A program made the translations under genes and the position numbers. A model generated the notes under the pieces. The model ran no database searches and was not told the DNA's origin. It saw nothing but the letters and a program-made list of their open reading frames with translations. From Nitrospirales bacterium (GTDB lineage Bacteria > Nitrospirota > Nitrospiria > Nitrospirales > UBA8639), in the NCBI GenBank assembly GCA_012270585.1, contig JAAXIB010000079.1:44553-108552 (forward strand): a stretch of 64,000 nucleotides of DNA, given 5' to 3'. Shown here in pieces: positions 8,898-21,850 of the stretch. Each line of letters starts with the position of its first letter. Position 1 is the stretch's first letter.

Positions 8898-9156
8898 GTT
8901 TTGAAAAGAAGAGAGGAGTAGGGACAGAAAGAGTAGTAGGGAATGTGTATAAGGATATTTCTTTCTATCTTATTGATTATATTGATAAATAATAACAAAA
9001 AAGATCTCGAAAAGCATAGGGATAAGGAGTACAACAGTTGTGAGGAGTATGGGAAAAAAGCGTTGGGTGTCTGAATGAAATCCAGGCATGAGAAGAGTAT
9101 TTTTTTTGAAGAAGCTGAGTTATTAACAGATGTTGATAAATCTGTGAATAATTATA
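8898..9156 (+). other. oriC: Probable replication origin (oriC) upstream of dnaA
   Basis: This 259-base gap is markedly AT-rich. Two 9-mers match TTATNCACA exactly on the minus strand (8944-8952 and 9143-9151). Two more differ by one base (9120-9128 and 9131-9139), giving three closely packed boxes just before the dnaA start. The AT-rich middle (about 8965-9000) could be the unwinding element. Gene direction switches nearby (leftward genes before 6.7 kb, rightward after 6.8 kb), and dnaA-dnaN-gyrB follow. The exact limits are not determined. Confidence 0.7.
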
Positions 9157-10512
9157 ATGAAAAAGAGTGAAGCGAAAACACCGGGTATTTGGGAAAAGGC
9201 CTTAGGCTTTATCCAATCCCGAATGGGAAATGAAGTCATGGAAACGTGGTTTCAACCCACCAAACTGGCTGAACTGAATGGGACGAAAGCCACAATTCTC
9301 GTACCGAATAAATTTTTTGGGGAATGGCTGGGACGTAATTATCGCGAGGTGATAGGTGAAGCCTTGCAAGCGGTTCGGCCCGGTGAAGAAGGACAGGTTG
9401 CCGTAGAGTTTATTGTAGAGGAACCCTCTTCTCCCATAGTAGCCGAGCAAGCGGACAAAAAGCAGGCTGCTTCCCAGCAAAATCGAGTTCATCGGCAACT
9501 GCCGAATCCGAAATATACGTTTGAGAATTTTGTGGTCGGGGCAAGTAACCAGTTTGCACATGCGGCAAGCTTGGCCGTTGCCGAATCGCCGGCGCTCTCA
9601 TATAACCCGTTTTTTATATACGGGGTCGTGGGTTTGGGCAAAACGCACCTTCTGAATTCTATTGGAAATTTCGTCATGCAGAAAGGAGATCTGCGGATTG
9701 CGTACCTGACGACGGAACAATTCACGAATGAGGTGATCAACTCGATACGATACGACAAGATGGGGGAACTCCGAAAGCGTTATCGAAACATCGATATGCT
9801 CCTGATTGACGACATTCAATTCCTCGCGGGAAAAGAGAGAACACAGGAAGAATTTTTCCATACCTTCAACGCGCTGTACGAGGCAAAAAAGCAGATCGTC
9901 CTGTCCAGTGACCGGTTTCCAAAAGAAATGCCCTCGATGGAAGAACGACTACGGTCACGGTTTGAGTGGGGCCTGATAGCTGACCTTCAACAGCCGGACT
10001 TCGAAACGCGCATCGCGATCCTGAGAAGAAAATCCGAAGAAGAAGGCATTGCCATTGGAGATGACGTCATTCATCTTCTGGCCGAAGGGTTAAGGAGCAA
10101 TATCCGCGAATTGGAAGGTGCGTTGATCCGTCTTGGAGCCTATTGCACGCTGACCGGCCAAGCCATTACCACGGAGATGGCGAAAACCGTCCTTCGCGAT
10201 CTGTTAGGAAGTAAAAAGAGGGTGATCACCTTGGAAGACGTACAAGAAGTGGTAGCCCGGCGATTTCAAGTCAAAGTATCCGAGTTGAAATCAAAGCGAA
10301 GAAACAAGACCGTGGTTCATCCCCGGCAAATAGCCATGTACCTGTCCAGAGAACTGACGGCTGCTTCTTTCCCGGAAATCGGACGCGAGTTCGGGGGAAA
10401 AGATCACACCACCATCATCCACGCGTGTCGCCAGATAGATAGAGCCATTGAGAAAGACAATTCCTTGCGGACGACGGTGGAAAGCCTGAAAGACGAAATC
10501 AGTAAGGAGTAA
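9157..10512 (+). CDS. dnaA: DnaA, chromosomal replication initiator
   Basis: DnaA binds DnaA boxes and opens the origin. The 451-residue product has the N-terminal interaction domain (WEKALGFIQSRMGNEVMETW), a short linker, and the AAA+ domain with Walker A GVVGLGKTH (about residue 155) and Walker B LLIDDIQFLAGKE. The C-terminal DNA-binding domain carries the signature FGGKDHTTIIHACRQI. The start is directly downstream of clustered DnaA-box-like sites, which suggests autoregulation. The 16-base gap to dnaN supports co-transcription. Confidence 0.98.
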   Translation: MKKSEAKTPGIWEKALGFIQSRMGNEVMETWFQPTKLAELNGTKATILVPNKFFGEWLGRNYREVIGEALQAVRPGEEGQVAVEFIVEEPSSPIVAEQADKKQAASQQNRVHRQLPNPKYTFENFVVGASNQFAHAASLAVAESPALSYNPFFIYGVVGLGKTHLLNSIGNFVMQKGDLRIAYLTTEQFTNEVINSIRYDKMGELRKRYRNIDMLLIDDIQFLAGKERTQEEFFHTFNALYEAKKQIVLSSDRFPKEMPSMEERLRSRFEWGLIADLQQPDFETRIAILRRKSEEEGIAIGDDVIHLLAEGLRSNIRELEGALIRLGAYCTLTGQAITTEMAKTVLRDLLGSKKRVITLEDVQEVVARRFQVKVSELKSKRRNKTVVHPRQIAMYLSRELTAASFPEIGREFGGKDHTTIIHACRQIDRAIEKDNSLRTTVESLKDEISKE

Positions 10513-10528
10513 CAGAAGGGAGCCTCTC

Positions 10529-14204
<3,676 letters not shown>

Positions 14205-14235
14205 GCAGCAGGAACCCCCACCCTTCCGGTCCGCC

Positions 14236-16731
14236 ATGCCCACCGAAGAACGCTTCACCCAAGTCGCCATCGAAGACGAGATGCGCTTGTCGTACCTGGA
14301 TTACGCCATGAGCGTGATCGTGGGTCGCGCCTTGCCGGACGTCCGCGATGGGCTGAAGCCCGTGCATCGACGCATCCTGTACGGCATGAACCAGATGGGG
14401 TTGGCTCACAACAGAGCCTACCGCAAGTCGGCCAAGATCGTGGGCGAAATCATGGGGAATTATCATCCCCATGGTGATTCCGCCATTTACGATACCCTGG
14501 TGCGTATGGCGCAGGACTTCAACATGCGCTATACCCTGGTGGACGGCCAGGGGAACTACGGGTCGGTTGACGGGGATCCGCCGGCAGCCATGCGCTATAC
14601 CGAAGCGCGGCTGACGAAGCTGGCCGGCGAAATGCTGGCGGATATCGAAAAGGAAACGGTCGATTTCGGCCCCACGTATGATGAATCGGACGTCGAACCA
14701 CTGGTGTTACCGGCCAAGGTCCCCAACCTGCTGATCAATGGTGCCGGCGGGATCGCCGTCGGCTACGCCACCAACATTCCCACGCACAACCTCGGCGAAG
14801 TCGTCACCGCGTTACTATACGTCCTCGAGAACCCTGCCGCGTCGCTTGCGGAATTGATGGACATGATCCCGGGTCCGGATTTTCCCACGGCGGGATTCAT
14901 TTATGGAACCCAAGGCATCAAAGACGCCTATGAACGCGGGCGCGGGCTATTGACCATTCGCGCCAAAACGCACGTGGAAACGGATAAGAAGCGGGATCGG
15001 GCGAGTATCATCGTCACCGAGATTCCGTACCAGGTGAACAAAGCCAAACTGCTCGAGAAAATTGCCGAGTTGGTGCAGGAGAAACGCCTGGAAGGCATTT
15101 CCGACATTCGGGACGAATCGGACCGGGACGGCATCCGCGTCGTGATCGAACTCAAAAAAGGTGAAATCCCGCCCGTCATCCTGAACCAGTTGTACAAGCA
15201 TACCCAGCTCCAAACGACGTTCGGGGTCAACATGCTCGCGCTGGTCAATAACCGGCCGGAGATTTTGAACCTCAAACGAATTCTGGTGGCCTTTCTCGAT
15301 CATCGACGCGAAGTGGTCGTTCGGCGAACCGCCTACGAGTTACGGAAAGCCGAAGAACGCGCGCATATTGTCGAAGGCCTGAACGTCGCCTTGGCCCATT
15401 TGGATGACGTCATTGCGTTGATCCGTGGGGCGGCGTCGCCCGACGAAGCCAGGACCGGCCTCACGCAACAATTTCCATTGTCGGAGATCCAGGCACAGGC
15501 CATCCTGGACATGCGGCTTCAACGGTTGACGCAGCTCGAACAACGGAAACTCTCTGAAGAGTATGAAGAACTCAAAGCCAGGATCGCGTCGCTCCAGGCG
15601 GTCCTGGGTTCGGAGGACTTGGTCAGGCAGGTCATCAAGGACGAGTTGATGGAGCTCAAAGCCGCCTATCAGGACGAGCGCCGCACGCGGATCGTTCCGC
15701 AGGAAGCGGAGATCAACATTGAAGATTTGATCGCGGACGAAACAATGGCGGTCAGTATCTCCCATGAAGGCTATATCAAACGCCATCCCGTCTCCGAATA
15801 CCGGGCGCAGCGTCGCGGGGGAAAAGGCAAGATCGGCATGGGGGTCAAGGAAGAAGATTTCGTCGAAAAGATTTTTACGGCCTCGACGCATGATTTCATC
15901 CTGTTCTTTACGGATGCGGGAAAAGTGTATTGGCTCAAACTCCATGAACTGCCCGAAGCCGGCCGGACCAGCAAAGGCAAGGCCATGGTCAACCTGTTGG
16001 CCCTGGGCCCGGAAGAACGGGTGACCACCACGCTTCCGGTACGGGAATTCCGCGACGACCTGTACGTCGTCATGGCGACCCGCAGGGGCTATATCAAGAA
16101 GACCAAATTATCCGCCTACGGCAACCCCCGTCAGGGCGGGATCATCGCCCTGACGTTGGAGGAAGGCGATAAGCTCATTGGCGTTGAAATCACGGACGGC
16201 CGAAGCGACATCATGCTGGGCACCAGGGAAGGGCTGGTCATCCGGTTTCAGGAGCAGGACGTGCGGCCCATGGGCCGGACCGCTCGAGGGATCAGGGGCA
16301 TTCGCCTGGACGAAACCAACCACGTGATCGGGATGGTCATTATCCAGCCCCGGGTCGAGGCCTCGATCCTGACCGTGACCGAACGGGGGTTCGGGAAACG
16401 AACGGTGGCCACCGAATACCGGACGCAAGGTCGGACGGGTCGCGGGTTGATCAGTCTCAAAGTCACCGGGAGAAACGGATCGGCGGTTTCCTTTCATCAG
16501 GTAAAGGAATCCGATGAAATCATGATTATGACTTCCGAAGGAAAAATCCTCAGGACCAAAGTCGAAAGTCTCCGGGATATCGGGCGCAATGCTCAAGGAG
16601 TGCGTCTCATCGACATGGAAGACACCGACCGGGTCGTGGACGTGGCGAAACTCGCCGAGAGTGCCGACGACGAAGGAAGCAACGGGAGCAACGGCACCGG
16701 CCATGCGGCGGAGACGAACGGGTTTTCATGA
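14236..16731 (+). CDS. gyrA: DNA gyrase subunit A
   Basis: GyrA carries the DNA-cleaving tyrosine and the wrapping domain. From the ATG at 14236 the product is 831 residues. The quinolone-determining region reads [17 protein letters not shown], with Ser and Asp at the usual resistance positions (wild-type pattern). The catalytic tyrosine is in [10 protein letters not shown]. The GyrA box [14 protein letters not shown] in the C-terminal domain marks gyrase rather than topoisomerase IV. It follows gyrB by 31 bases. The tail ends in a serine/asparagine/glycine-rich stretch. Confidence 0.98.
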   Translation: MPTEERFTQVAIEDEMRLSYLDYAMSVIVGRALPDVRDGLKPVHRRILYGMNQMGLAHNRAYRKSAKIVGEIMGNYHPHGDSAIYDTLVRMAQDFNMRYTLVDGQGNYGSVDGDPPAAMRYTEARLTKLAGEMLADIEKETVDFGPTYDESDVEPLVLPAKVPNLLINGAGGIAVGYATNIPTHNLGEVVTALLYVLENPAASLAELMDMIPGPDFPTAGFIYGTQGIKDAYERGRGLLTIRAKTHVETDKKRDRASIIVTEIPYQVNKAKLLEKIAELVQEKRLEGISDIRDESDRDGIRVVIELKKGEIPPVILNQLYKHTQLQTTFGVNMLALVNNRPEILNLKRILVAFLDHRREVVVRRTAYELRKAEERAHIVEGLNVALAHLDDVIALIRGAASPDEARTGLTQQFPLSEIQAQAILDMRLQRLTQLEQRKLSEEYEELKARIASLQAVLGSEDLVRQVIKDELMELKAAYQDERRTRIVPQEAEINIEDLIADETMAVSISHEGYIKRHPVSEYRAQRRGGKGKIGMGVKEEDFVEKIFTASTHDFILFFTDAGKVYWLKLHELPEAGRTSKGKAMVNLLALGPEERVTTTLPVREFRDDLYVVMATRRGYIKKTKLSAYGNPRQGGIIALTLEEGDKLIGVEITDGRSDIMLGTREGLVIRFQEQDVRPMGRTARGIRGIRLDETNHVIGMVIIQPRVEASILTVTERGFGKRTVATEYRTQGRTGRGLISLKVTGRNGSAVSFHQVKESDEIMIMTSEGKILRTKVESLRDIGRNAQGVRLIDMEDTDRVVDVAKLAESADDEGSNGSNGTGHAAETNGFS

Positions 16732-16756
16732 CGGAACCTGCTTTTCTCTCGCGCTG

Positions 16757-16796
16757 TCATCCCCGACCCGATCGGGGATCCAGAGCCTTTGTATGT
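16757..16796. repeat. Partial copy of repeat family C
   Basis: The stretch carries the family C words 'tcatccccgacccgatcgg' and 'ggggatccagagcctttg'. It sits between the gyrA stop and the left end of the IS element. Confidence 0.6.
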
Positions 16797-16798
16797 GC

Positions 16799-18053
16799 AA
16801 GCCGGACATGGTTTACAAAATAAACCGGACACATGGTTTACATCGCCTGCGGGTGTTCCGGTTGATGCCAGTGCCGGGCCGGGATGAGCGTCAGCGTCCG
16901 CTCCTCCAAGGTGCCCAGCGGATGAAAGCTGTAATGCACGGCCCAAGTGGTCTCCCCGATCGGGGTGAACCCCATGGGCTCCTGGGCCAAGACCTCTGAT
17001 ACATACAGCAGGTGCCCGCGCCACCGGATTTCGCCATTGTGCCGCACCCGCCGCACCACCGTCCCCGCCGGATACTCGAGCGGTGGCAGCTTCCCCGGAT
17101 CCGGCCGGGGCGACGGCTGATACACGCTGCCCGGCGTCTGGCGCCCCAGCGCCTCATGCGAGCGGGCCCAATTATATTCCTGCACCAACGCGGCCAAGCC
17201 CCGTTGTTGCGCCGCCAAGGTCGCGGCCGGGGGCCCCACGGCCGCTTTGAGCGCTCGATGCAGCCGCTCGTGGCTGCCATTCTCACTCGGCGCCCCCGGC
17301 CGAATCCGTGCCGGCCGAATCCCTCACCGCACCCACCCCGCCGCCAAGCGACTCAGGTCGCCCAACGCCGTGGACGCAAACGGGGGGTCATGATCCGTCC
17401 GAATCGTCGCCGGGAGCCCGTATGCGTGGAACCCCCCGGTCCACCCCGGGGGGACCGCCCGCGTGGTCGGCTGGAGCAAGCCCTGACAGCGCAGCCGATA
17501 CCGGCTGCCGAGATCCCTGATCGTCAAGGGATAACACCGCTGCCCAGTCCCCAAAGCAAAATCTCCCTTGCAATCCGCACGCCACGTCGGGGCGGCCACC
17601 GGGCCCGGACTGAGCCCGTGCGGATCGGCCGAATCACCCCCGCCGTGCTGTCCACCGGCCCCGCCCGCTCCGGGGCCACCGCCCGGAGCCGATCCCGAAT
17701 CTTCTTCGGCCCAAAGCTCGGATGCCGGTGCTTCATCGCGAGGCTCGCCTCCACTTGCGCTGCCGGGGTCTGGTGCGGCTGCGTGTGCGGCCGCCGCGCT
17801 AAGTCCGCGAGCCCGGCCACCCCGTGGGCATGATACCGCGCCAGCCACTTGTCCCCGGTCGGGCGGCTGATGCCATACCCGGTACATAAGTCGACCTTCG
17901 TATCCTCCCCACTTAACCAGTCCCGTACAAACTGTTCGCGTTGGTCCATGAGCTTCCACTCCTTCCACGGCATGGGCCGGCCCTCCTTTGCCGGGCAGGG
18001 TACCAGTGTAAACCATGTCCCCGGTTTAAAATGTAAACAATGTGCCCGGTTTG
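16799..18053 (-). mobile_element. IS481-type insertion sequence, about 1.25 kb, inactive
   Basis: The ends are inverted repeats, each built from two tandem units containing a word like CCGGACATGGTTTAC (left 16801-16843, right 18005-18052). The interior encodes a transposase split over at least three minus-strand frames. The stop of the last frame lies inside the left end. Orientation is minus. The element sits between gyrA and the oxidase gene at 18.3 kb. A lone fragment of one end also lies at about 60423-60447. I did not define a target duplication. Confidence 0.82.
16838..17973 (-). pseudogene. IS481-family transposase, frameshifted
   Basis: The first frame (17973 down to about 17600) starts MPWKEWKLMDQREQFVRDWL and contains the helix-turn-helix YGISRPTGDKWLARY, both typical of IS481 transposases. 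The second frame supplies the start of the DDE core: WRADCKGDF with the first aspartate, then ATIRTDHDPPFAS with the second. It stops at 17324. The third frame (17239 to 16838) supplies QEYNWARSHEALGRQTPGSVY with the family's C-terminal pattern. At least two frame changes are needed to read it through, so no functional transposase is expected unless programmed frameshifting applies, which is not usual in this family. Confidence 0.85.
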
Positions 18054-18054
18054 T

Positions 18055-18092
18055 ACCTCACCCCAGCCCTCTCCCAGAGGGAGAGGGAGCAA
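18055..18092. repeat. Repeat family A copy, intergenic
   Basis: The core is a palindrome of CCCTCTCCC and GGGAGAGGG around CAGA, preceded by CTCACCCCAG. It directly abuts the right end of the IS element. Confidence 0.75.
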
Positions 18093-18267
18093 ACACCCGC
18101 TACAAAAGAAGGAGAAGACAGACAGCCCCTTATGCTGACGGCGAAGAACAGCCCACGAACGTCGCCGCAACGTCTTCCTTGCTGCCTTGCGACGGGTCGG
18201 GAGCATCGTGTAATCTGGATCCAGTGATCGTGATGATGGGTTAGAGGCCGTTTCCGATGTGAGTTGC

Positions 18268-18990
18268 ATGAGCCCCGTTCAAGCTACCCCTTCAGACGTC
18301 GAATCGCTTGTCCTGGAACTCCAGGCACACCCGGTCAATACCAACGAGTTTTTCCGAACGTTCAGGTCTCGAAAGCTCCGGCCTCGACAACTTCGGGCCT
18401 TTGTCGGGCAATACCATTATTTTTGCTTCCATTTCGTCAAGGTCTTGGAAGGACTGTTATACCACACCCCGATTCACGAAATGGAAATGCGAACCGAGTT
18501 GGCCAAGACCCTGTACTCGGAGTTGGGCAGCGGGTCACCGGATCGCGTGCATATCCGGCAACTCGAGCGGTTTGCACATTCCATCGGGCTCAGACCCCAG
18601 GATCTCCAATGTACCGTTCCGATCCCCGAAGTGACGACCTACCTCGACACGTTGCGGCGATTATTCCTTCACTCCGGACATTTGACCGCGTTGGGCGCGG
18701 CCTTGGCCGTCGAAACCACCGCGGCGTCCGAATTCAGATATTTCGTGCCGGGCCTCGAGCAATATGAGCAGTTTCATCCCGGAGAGTTGGAATTTTTCAC
18801 GTTACACCTGGCTGAAGAACAACACCACGGCAATTGGTTGGTTGAGGCCGTTCGCAAGACGGCCCGATCCGAGGACGACTCGCATCAAGTGGCCGCGGGC
18901 GCTCGGGAAGCCGCCGATGCCTGGTTGGAGTTCTGGGCGGGCATGTATCGGATGGTCTTTGATGCCAACCCCGCCGATTCGTTTGATTGA
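18268..18990 (+). CDS. Haem-oxygenase-like diiron oxidase (CADD/PqqC-like fold), function unknown
   Basis: The product is 240 residues from the ATG at 18268; a GTG nine bases upstream is an alternative start. The sequence is all-helical in character. A full set of candidate metal ligands can be read: E85 (LYSELG), H95 (RVHIRQLERF), E149 (AVETTAASEF), and the HxxxExxH motif H180-E184-H187 (LHLAEEQHHGNW). This is the ligand pattern of haem-oxygenase-like diiron oxidases and oxygenases such as CADD and UndA; cofactor-free PqqC shares the fold. The next gene, 45 bases downstream on the same strand, is a methyltransferase with a PqqD-like N-terminus, so the two probably work in one pathway. The substrate cannot be inferred. 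Confidence 0.7.
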   Translation: MSPVQATPSDVESLVLELQAHPVNTNEFFRTFRSRKLRPRQLRAFVGQYHYFCFHFVKVLEGLLYHTPIHEMEMRTELAKTLYSELGSGSPDRVHIRQLERFAHSIGLRPQDLQCTVPIPEVTTYLDTLRRLFLHSGHLTALGAALAVETTAASEFRYFVPGLEQYEQFHPGELEFFTLHLAEEQHHGNWLVEAVRKTARSEDDSHQVAAGAREAADAWLEFWAGMYRMVFDANPADSFD

Positions 18991-18991
18991 T

Positions 18992-19030
18992 TCTCCCTCA
19001 CCCTACCCTCTCCCAGATGGAGAGGGGAAC
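18992..19030. repeat. Repeat family A copy between the oxidase and methyltransferase genes
   Basis: It reads CTCACCCTACCCTCTCCCAG followed by GGAGAGGGG, the family A palindrome. It fills the gap between the two co-directional genes without breaking either. Confidence 0.7.
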
Positions 19031-19035
19031 GAAGA

Positions 19036-20520
19036 ATGACCGCCTCCCCTGCCCCATCCCTTCAACCCCTTGCTTTGGAGGGCGAGATTCTTCAACAGCG
19101 GGCCTGGCGCATGCCGGACCTCGTGGTCTACCAGCATGAAGCGCATGAATGGTGGGTCACGCCTCTGGATGAAGATCTGCCCCTGGTCCGACTGAACCGG
19201 ATGGGCGCCTCCCTCCTTGGGGCCATGGATGGCCGCCTGTCGATCAACGCGCTCCTCGAGCAATTCGGCAAATGGGTCTGTGGCGCCAACCAGGAAACCG
19301 GCCGGTGGTTTCTCGAACGGTGGTCCTTACCCCGCTATTCGTTGTGTTATTTCGGGACGGATCCGCCAAGCGGACACAGCGTCAACGCGAAGTGGGACCT
19401 CCTCCTCCAGAAGGTGCGCGAACAATGGCATGAAAACGTGGCAGTCGAAAGCGAGGAGCACCTCACGGAGTTTCATCATAAAGGCATTCAAAGCCATCAC
19501 GGCCATTTCGAAATCGTGGAAACCACGGTTTCCCATCTCCTCCGGGAACCCTGCCACGCGCTGCATGGCTTCTCCTACGGCCAACTGCTCGCCAAAACCC
19601 TCCGGCAGTTGGGCTGGTGGAGTCCGAAACCGCAACGGGTCGTGGAGGTGGGCGCGGGCCTGGGATACCTGTCTCAGGAAATGGCAAAAGAATTTTCGCC
19701 GCTCGAACGACGCGGCGTGGAATACATCTTTCTGGATCTCACCCGGGCCTTTCTGCAATCCCAACTCGCGTTAGCCGGAAAAGCCGGGTGGAACGCCAAA
19801 ATCCTGAACGCGAACGCGGAACAGTTGCCCCTGGCCGAGGCCAGCGTGGACCTGGTGATCGACAATGAAAACCTGGCGGATATGACTCCGATCCACCTGT
19901 CGAAGGAAGAACTGGAGACGCGCAAGGGCACGACGCCCGAGCATCAGCAAAGCCTGGACCTCATCAAAAAACTCCGCTTGAATTTGGACACCCCGTATCC
20001 CGACGAAGCGATCTTCAACTATGGCGCCATTCAATTCCTGCACGAACTCTGGCGGGTGCTCAAACCGGGCGGGCGGGCGTTGCTGATTGAATTCGGGATC
20101 GATTCAGGCTGGCCCGATCCCGTGCGGCTCCCCGGCCATACGGAATATGAAGTGCAATTTACCTACCTCCGTCACGCGGCCAGGTGTCTCGGATTTCGGG
20201 AACAATACTGTGCGCTGCCCCAACTCCTCTCGATCCGGCGGGATACGCAAGTGCTGTGCACCGGCGCCGCCTATGCCATACGACGCCTGCAGGAAGCCGA
20301 GGGCAAGACGTTCGCCGTGCGGGCGTATACCGAAGCGGAATTAAAGGACGCGCTGGGTGAGACGCTGACCAAACTGACCGGCCTGCACTACCACAACGTC
20401 CTCGATCCGGCCTGGTTCGGGTTGTGGGATTTCAAAGCCCTGATCCTGGAGAAACCCGGAGGGTTTCACCGCCCCGCCTATAAAGAATCCCAAGGCTTCC
20501 GCTGGTACAGTCAGCGGTGA
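19036..20520 (+). CDS. SAM-dependent methyltransferase with PqqD-like N-terminal domain
   Basis: The product is 494 residues. Residues about 30-80 (VVYQHEAHEWWVTPLDED, then LVRLNRMGASLLGAMDGR and SINALLEQFG) resemble the small winged fold of PqqD and RiPP-recognition elements. The middle holds a class I methyltransferase: motif I VVEVGAGLGYLSQEM near residue 200, motif II NAEQLPLAEASVDLVID, and LHELWRVLKPGGRALLIEFG near 340. A C-terminal region of about 120 residues follows. No signal peptide or membrane segment is seen. It lies 45 bases after the diiron oxidase gene with only a family A repeat between. The methyl acceptor is unknown, and the PqqD resemblance is by eye. Confidence 0.7.
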   Translation: MTASPAPSLQPLALEGEILQQRAWRMPDLVVYQHEAHEWWVTPLDEDLPLVRLNRMGASLLGAMDGRLSINALLEQFGKWVCGANQETGRWFLERWSLPRYSLCYFGTDPPSGHSVNAKWDLLLQKVREQWHENVAVESEEHLTEFHHKGIQSHHGHFEIVETTVSHLLREPCHALHGFSYGQLLAKTLRQLGWWSPKPQRVVEVGAGLGYLSQEMAKEFSPLERRGVEYIFLDLTRAFLQSQLALAGKAGWNAKILNANAEQLPLAEASVDLVIDNENLADMTPIHLSKEELETRKGTTPEHQQSLDLIKKLRLNLDTPYPDEAIFNYGAIQFLHELWRVLKPGGRALLIEFGIDSGWPDPVRLPGHTEYEVQFTYLRHAARCLGFREQYCALPQLLSIRRDTQVLCTGAAYAIRRLQEAEGKTFAVRAYTEAELKDALGETLTKLTGLHYHNVLDPAWFGLWDFKALILEKPGGFHRPAYKESQGFRWYSQR

Positions 20521-20603
20521 GTCAGGTCATCCCTCAGCATATCAGTCTTCCGGCGGAACCCTGTCGGATTGACACGGGCGCTTCGGGCGGGTACATTGCG
20601 GAC

Positions 20604-20867
20604 ATGAGCTCGTTTGCCTTCGATACTCACGCCGCGATCAAGGCACTCACGCAAGCCGGGTTCGAGGAAGCCCAGGCTGAAGCCGTGGGTGCCACTGTCA
20701 GCGACGCGGTCGGTGGAAACGTGGCGATGAAAACCGACATTGAACGCCTTGAAAAACGCATCGAAGCTCGGATCGAGGCACTCGAGTTGCGCATGACGAT
20801 TCGCCTCGGCGCGATGGTCTTTGCCGCCGCAGGTCTGGTCATCGCTGCATTGAAACTGTTTCCGTGA
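20604..20867 (+). CDS. DUF1640/CCDC90-like coiled-coil membrane protein, copy 1
   Basis: From the ATG at 20604 this gives 87 residues. The N-terminal half (FDTHAAIKALTQAGFEEAQA) and VAMKTDIERLEKRIEARIE form the pattern of short DUF1640-type proteins: an amphipathic helix, a coiled coil, then a C-terminal membrane anchor (LGAMVFAAAGLVIAALKLF). A close paralogue lies at 33675-33992. The molecular role of the bacterial forms is not known. The frame is open further upstream to 20517, but the family starts at MSSFAFD. Confidence 0.7.
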   Translation: MSSFAFDTHAAIKALTQAGFEEAQAEAVGATVSDAVGGNVAMKTDIERLEKRIEARIEALELRMTIRLGAMVFAAAGLVIAALKLFP

Positions 20868-20882
20868 TCGCTTTTCGTTGCT

Positions 20883-21845
20883 TCACCGAGAGAGCCGGCT
20901 ATCGGCATTGTTCTTTTCCATCAGGTTTTTTGCCATATTCACCAACACGCCTTCCCGCAACCCGTACTCGCTCACGATGCACCGGTCGGCGTCCAGTTCT
21001 TCCATCACGCAACGCAGAATGAGCGCGCCCGCGGCAATGACTTCTTCTCGGCCCGCTTCCAGGCCGGGTATCCCGACGCGCTCCGATTGCGTTTTGCCGA
21101 ACACGTCGCGCTCGATACGCTGGATCACCGGAAGTTTCAACACGTAATTCTGAATTCGCGCGGGATCATAAGTGGGAAGCTGCTGAGCGATAGCCGCCAA
21201 CGAGGTGATCGTGCCTGCGGTACCCACAAGGGTCAGATCCGTGACGTCTCCGATCTCCCGTCGAGCACCTCGGGTGAGGTCGCGGATCAAGGTTTCCGCT
21301 TTTTGAATTTCCACGGCACGCGGCGGATCACTCTGTAACACCCGCTCCGTCAATCGAACCACTCCCATGTCAATGGACGTCGTCTTGAGGGGCAGCCCTT
21401 CCCAGCTCGCGATGAATTCGGTACTCCCGCCCCCGATATCCAACCCCAGGATCTCCCGAACGTCCTGCAGACCGGATCGAATCCCCAGAAATGTTCGTCG
21501 CGCTTCCTCCTCTCCGTCGAGGACTTCCACCTCGACGCCCGTTTCCCGCCTGACCCGATCCAGAAATTCTTCGCGATTCCCGGCTTCCCGCACGGCACTC
21601 GTGGCCACAGCCGTATACCGCTCGGCCCCATGGCTCTCGATGATCGTTTTCCACTCCCGAATCGTCTCGATTACGCGCGACATGGCCTCCGGTTTGAGCC
21701 GTCCGGTCCGGTCCACCCCTTCGCCCAACCGCAAAATCTTCCGTTCCGAACGAATCGTGTGAATTGGACCCCCGGCCTCGGGGGGAACTGCTGCCACCAA
21801 CAACCGGCAGGTGAGCGTGCCGATATCAATACCCGCGACTCGCAT
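20883..21845 (-). CDS. Ppx/GppA family exopolyphosphatase
   Basis: The family hydrolyses polyphosphate or pppGpp. The start chosen is the ATG at 21845 (MRVAGIDIGTLTCRLLVA), five bases after the recG stop, giving 320 residues. ASKHA-fold phosphate-binding blocks are GIDIGTLTCRLL, ILGLDIGGGSTEF and TLVGTAGTITSLAAI. The length corresponds to the short form without the C-terminal HD domain, so polyphosphatase versus pppGppase activity is not decided. It probably shares an operon with recG. Confidence 0.9.
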   Translation of the reverse strand: MRVAGIDIGTLTCRLLVAAVPPEAGGPIHTIRSERKILRLGEGVDRTGRLKPEAMSRVIETIREWKTIIESHGAERYTAVATSAVREAGNREEFLDRVRRETGVEVEVLDGEEEARRTFLGIRSGLQDVREILGLDIGGGSTEFIASWEGLPLKTTSIDMGVVRLTERVLQSDPPRAVEIQKAETLIRDLTRGARREIGDVTDLTLVGTAGTITSLAAIAQQLPTYDPARIQNYVLKLPVIQRIERDVFGKTQSERVGIPGLEAGREEVIAAGALILRCVMEELDADRCIVSEYGLREGVLVNMAKNLMEKNNADSRLSR

Positions 21846-21850
21846 CGGCT

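Noticed and set aside
18132..18227. 31-residue frame before the diiron oxidase, considered as a precursor peptide
   Set aside because: It has no clear ribosome-binding site or leader/core pattern; it is kept only as a remark in the finding.
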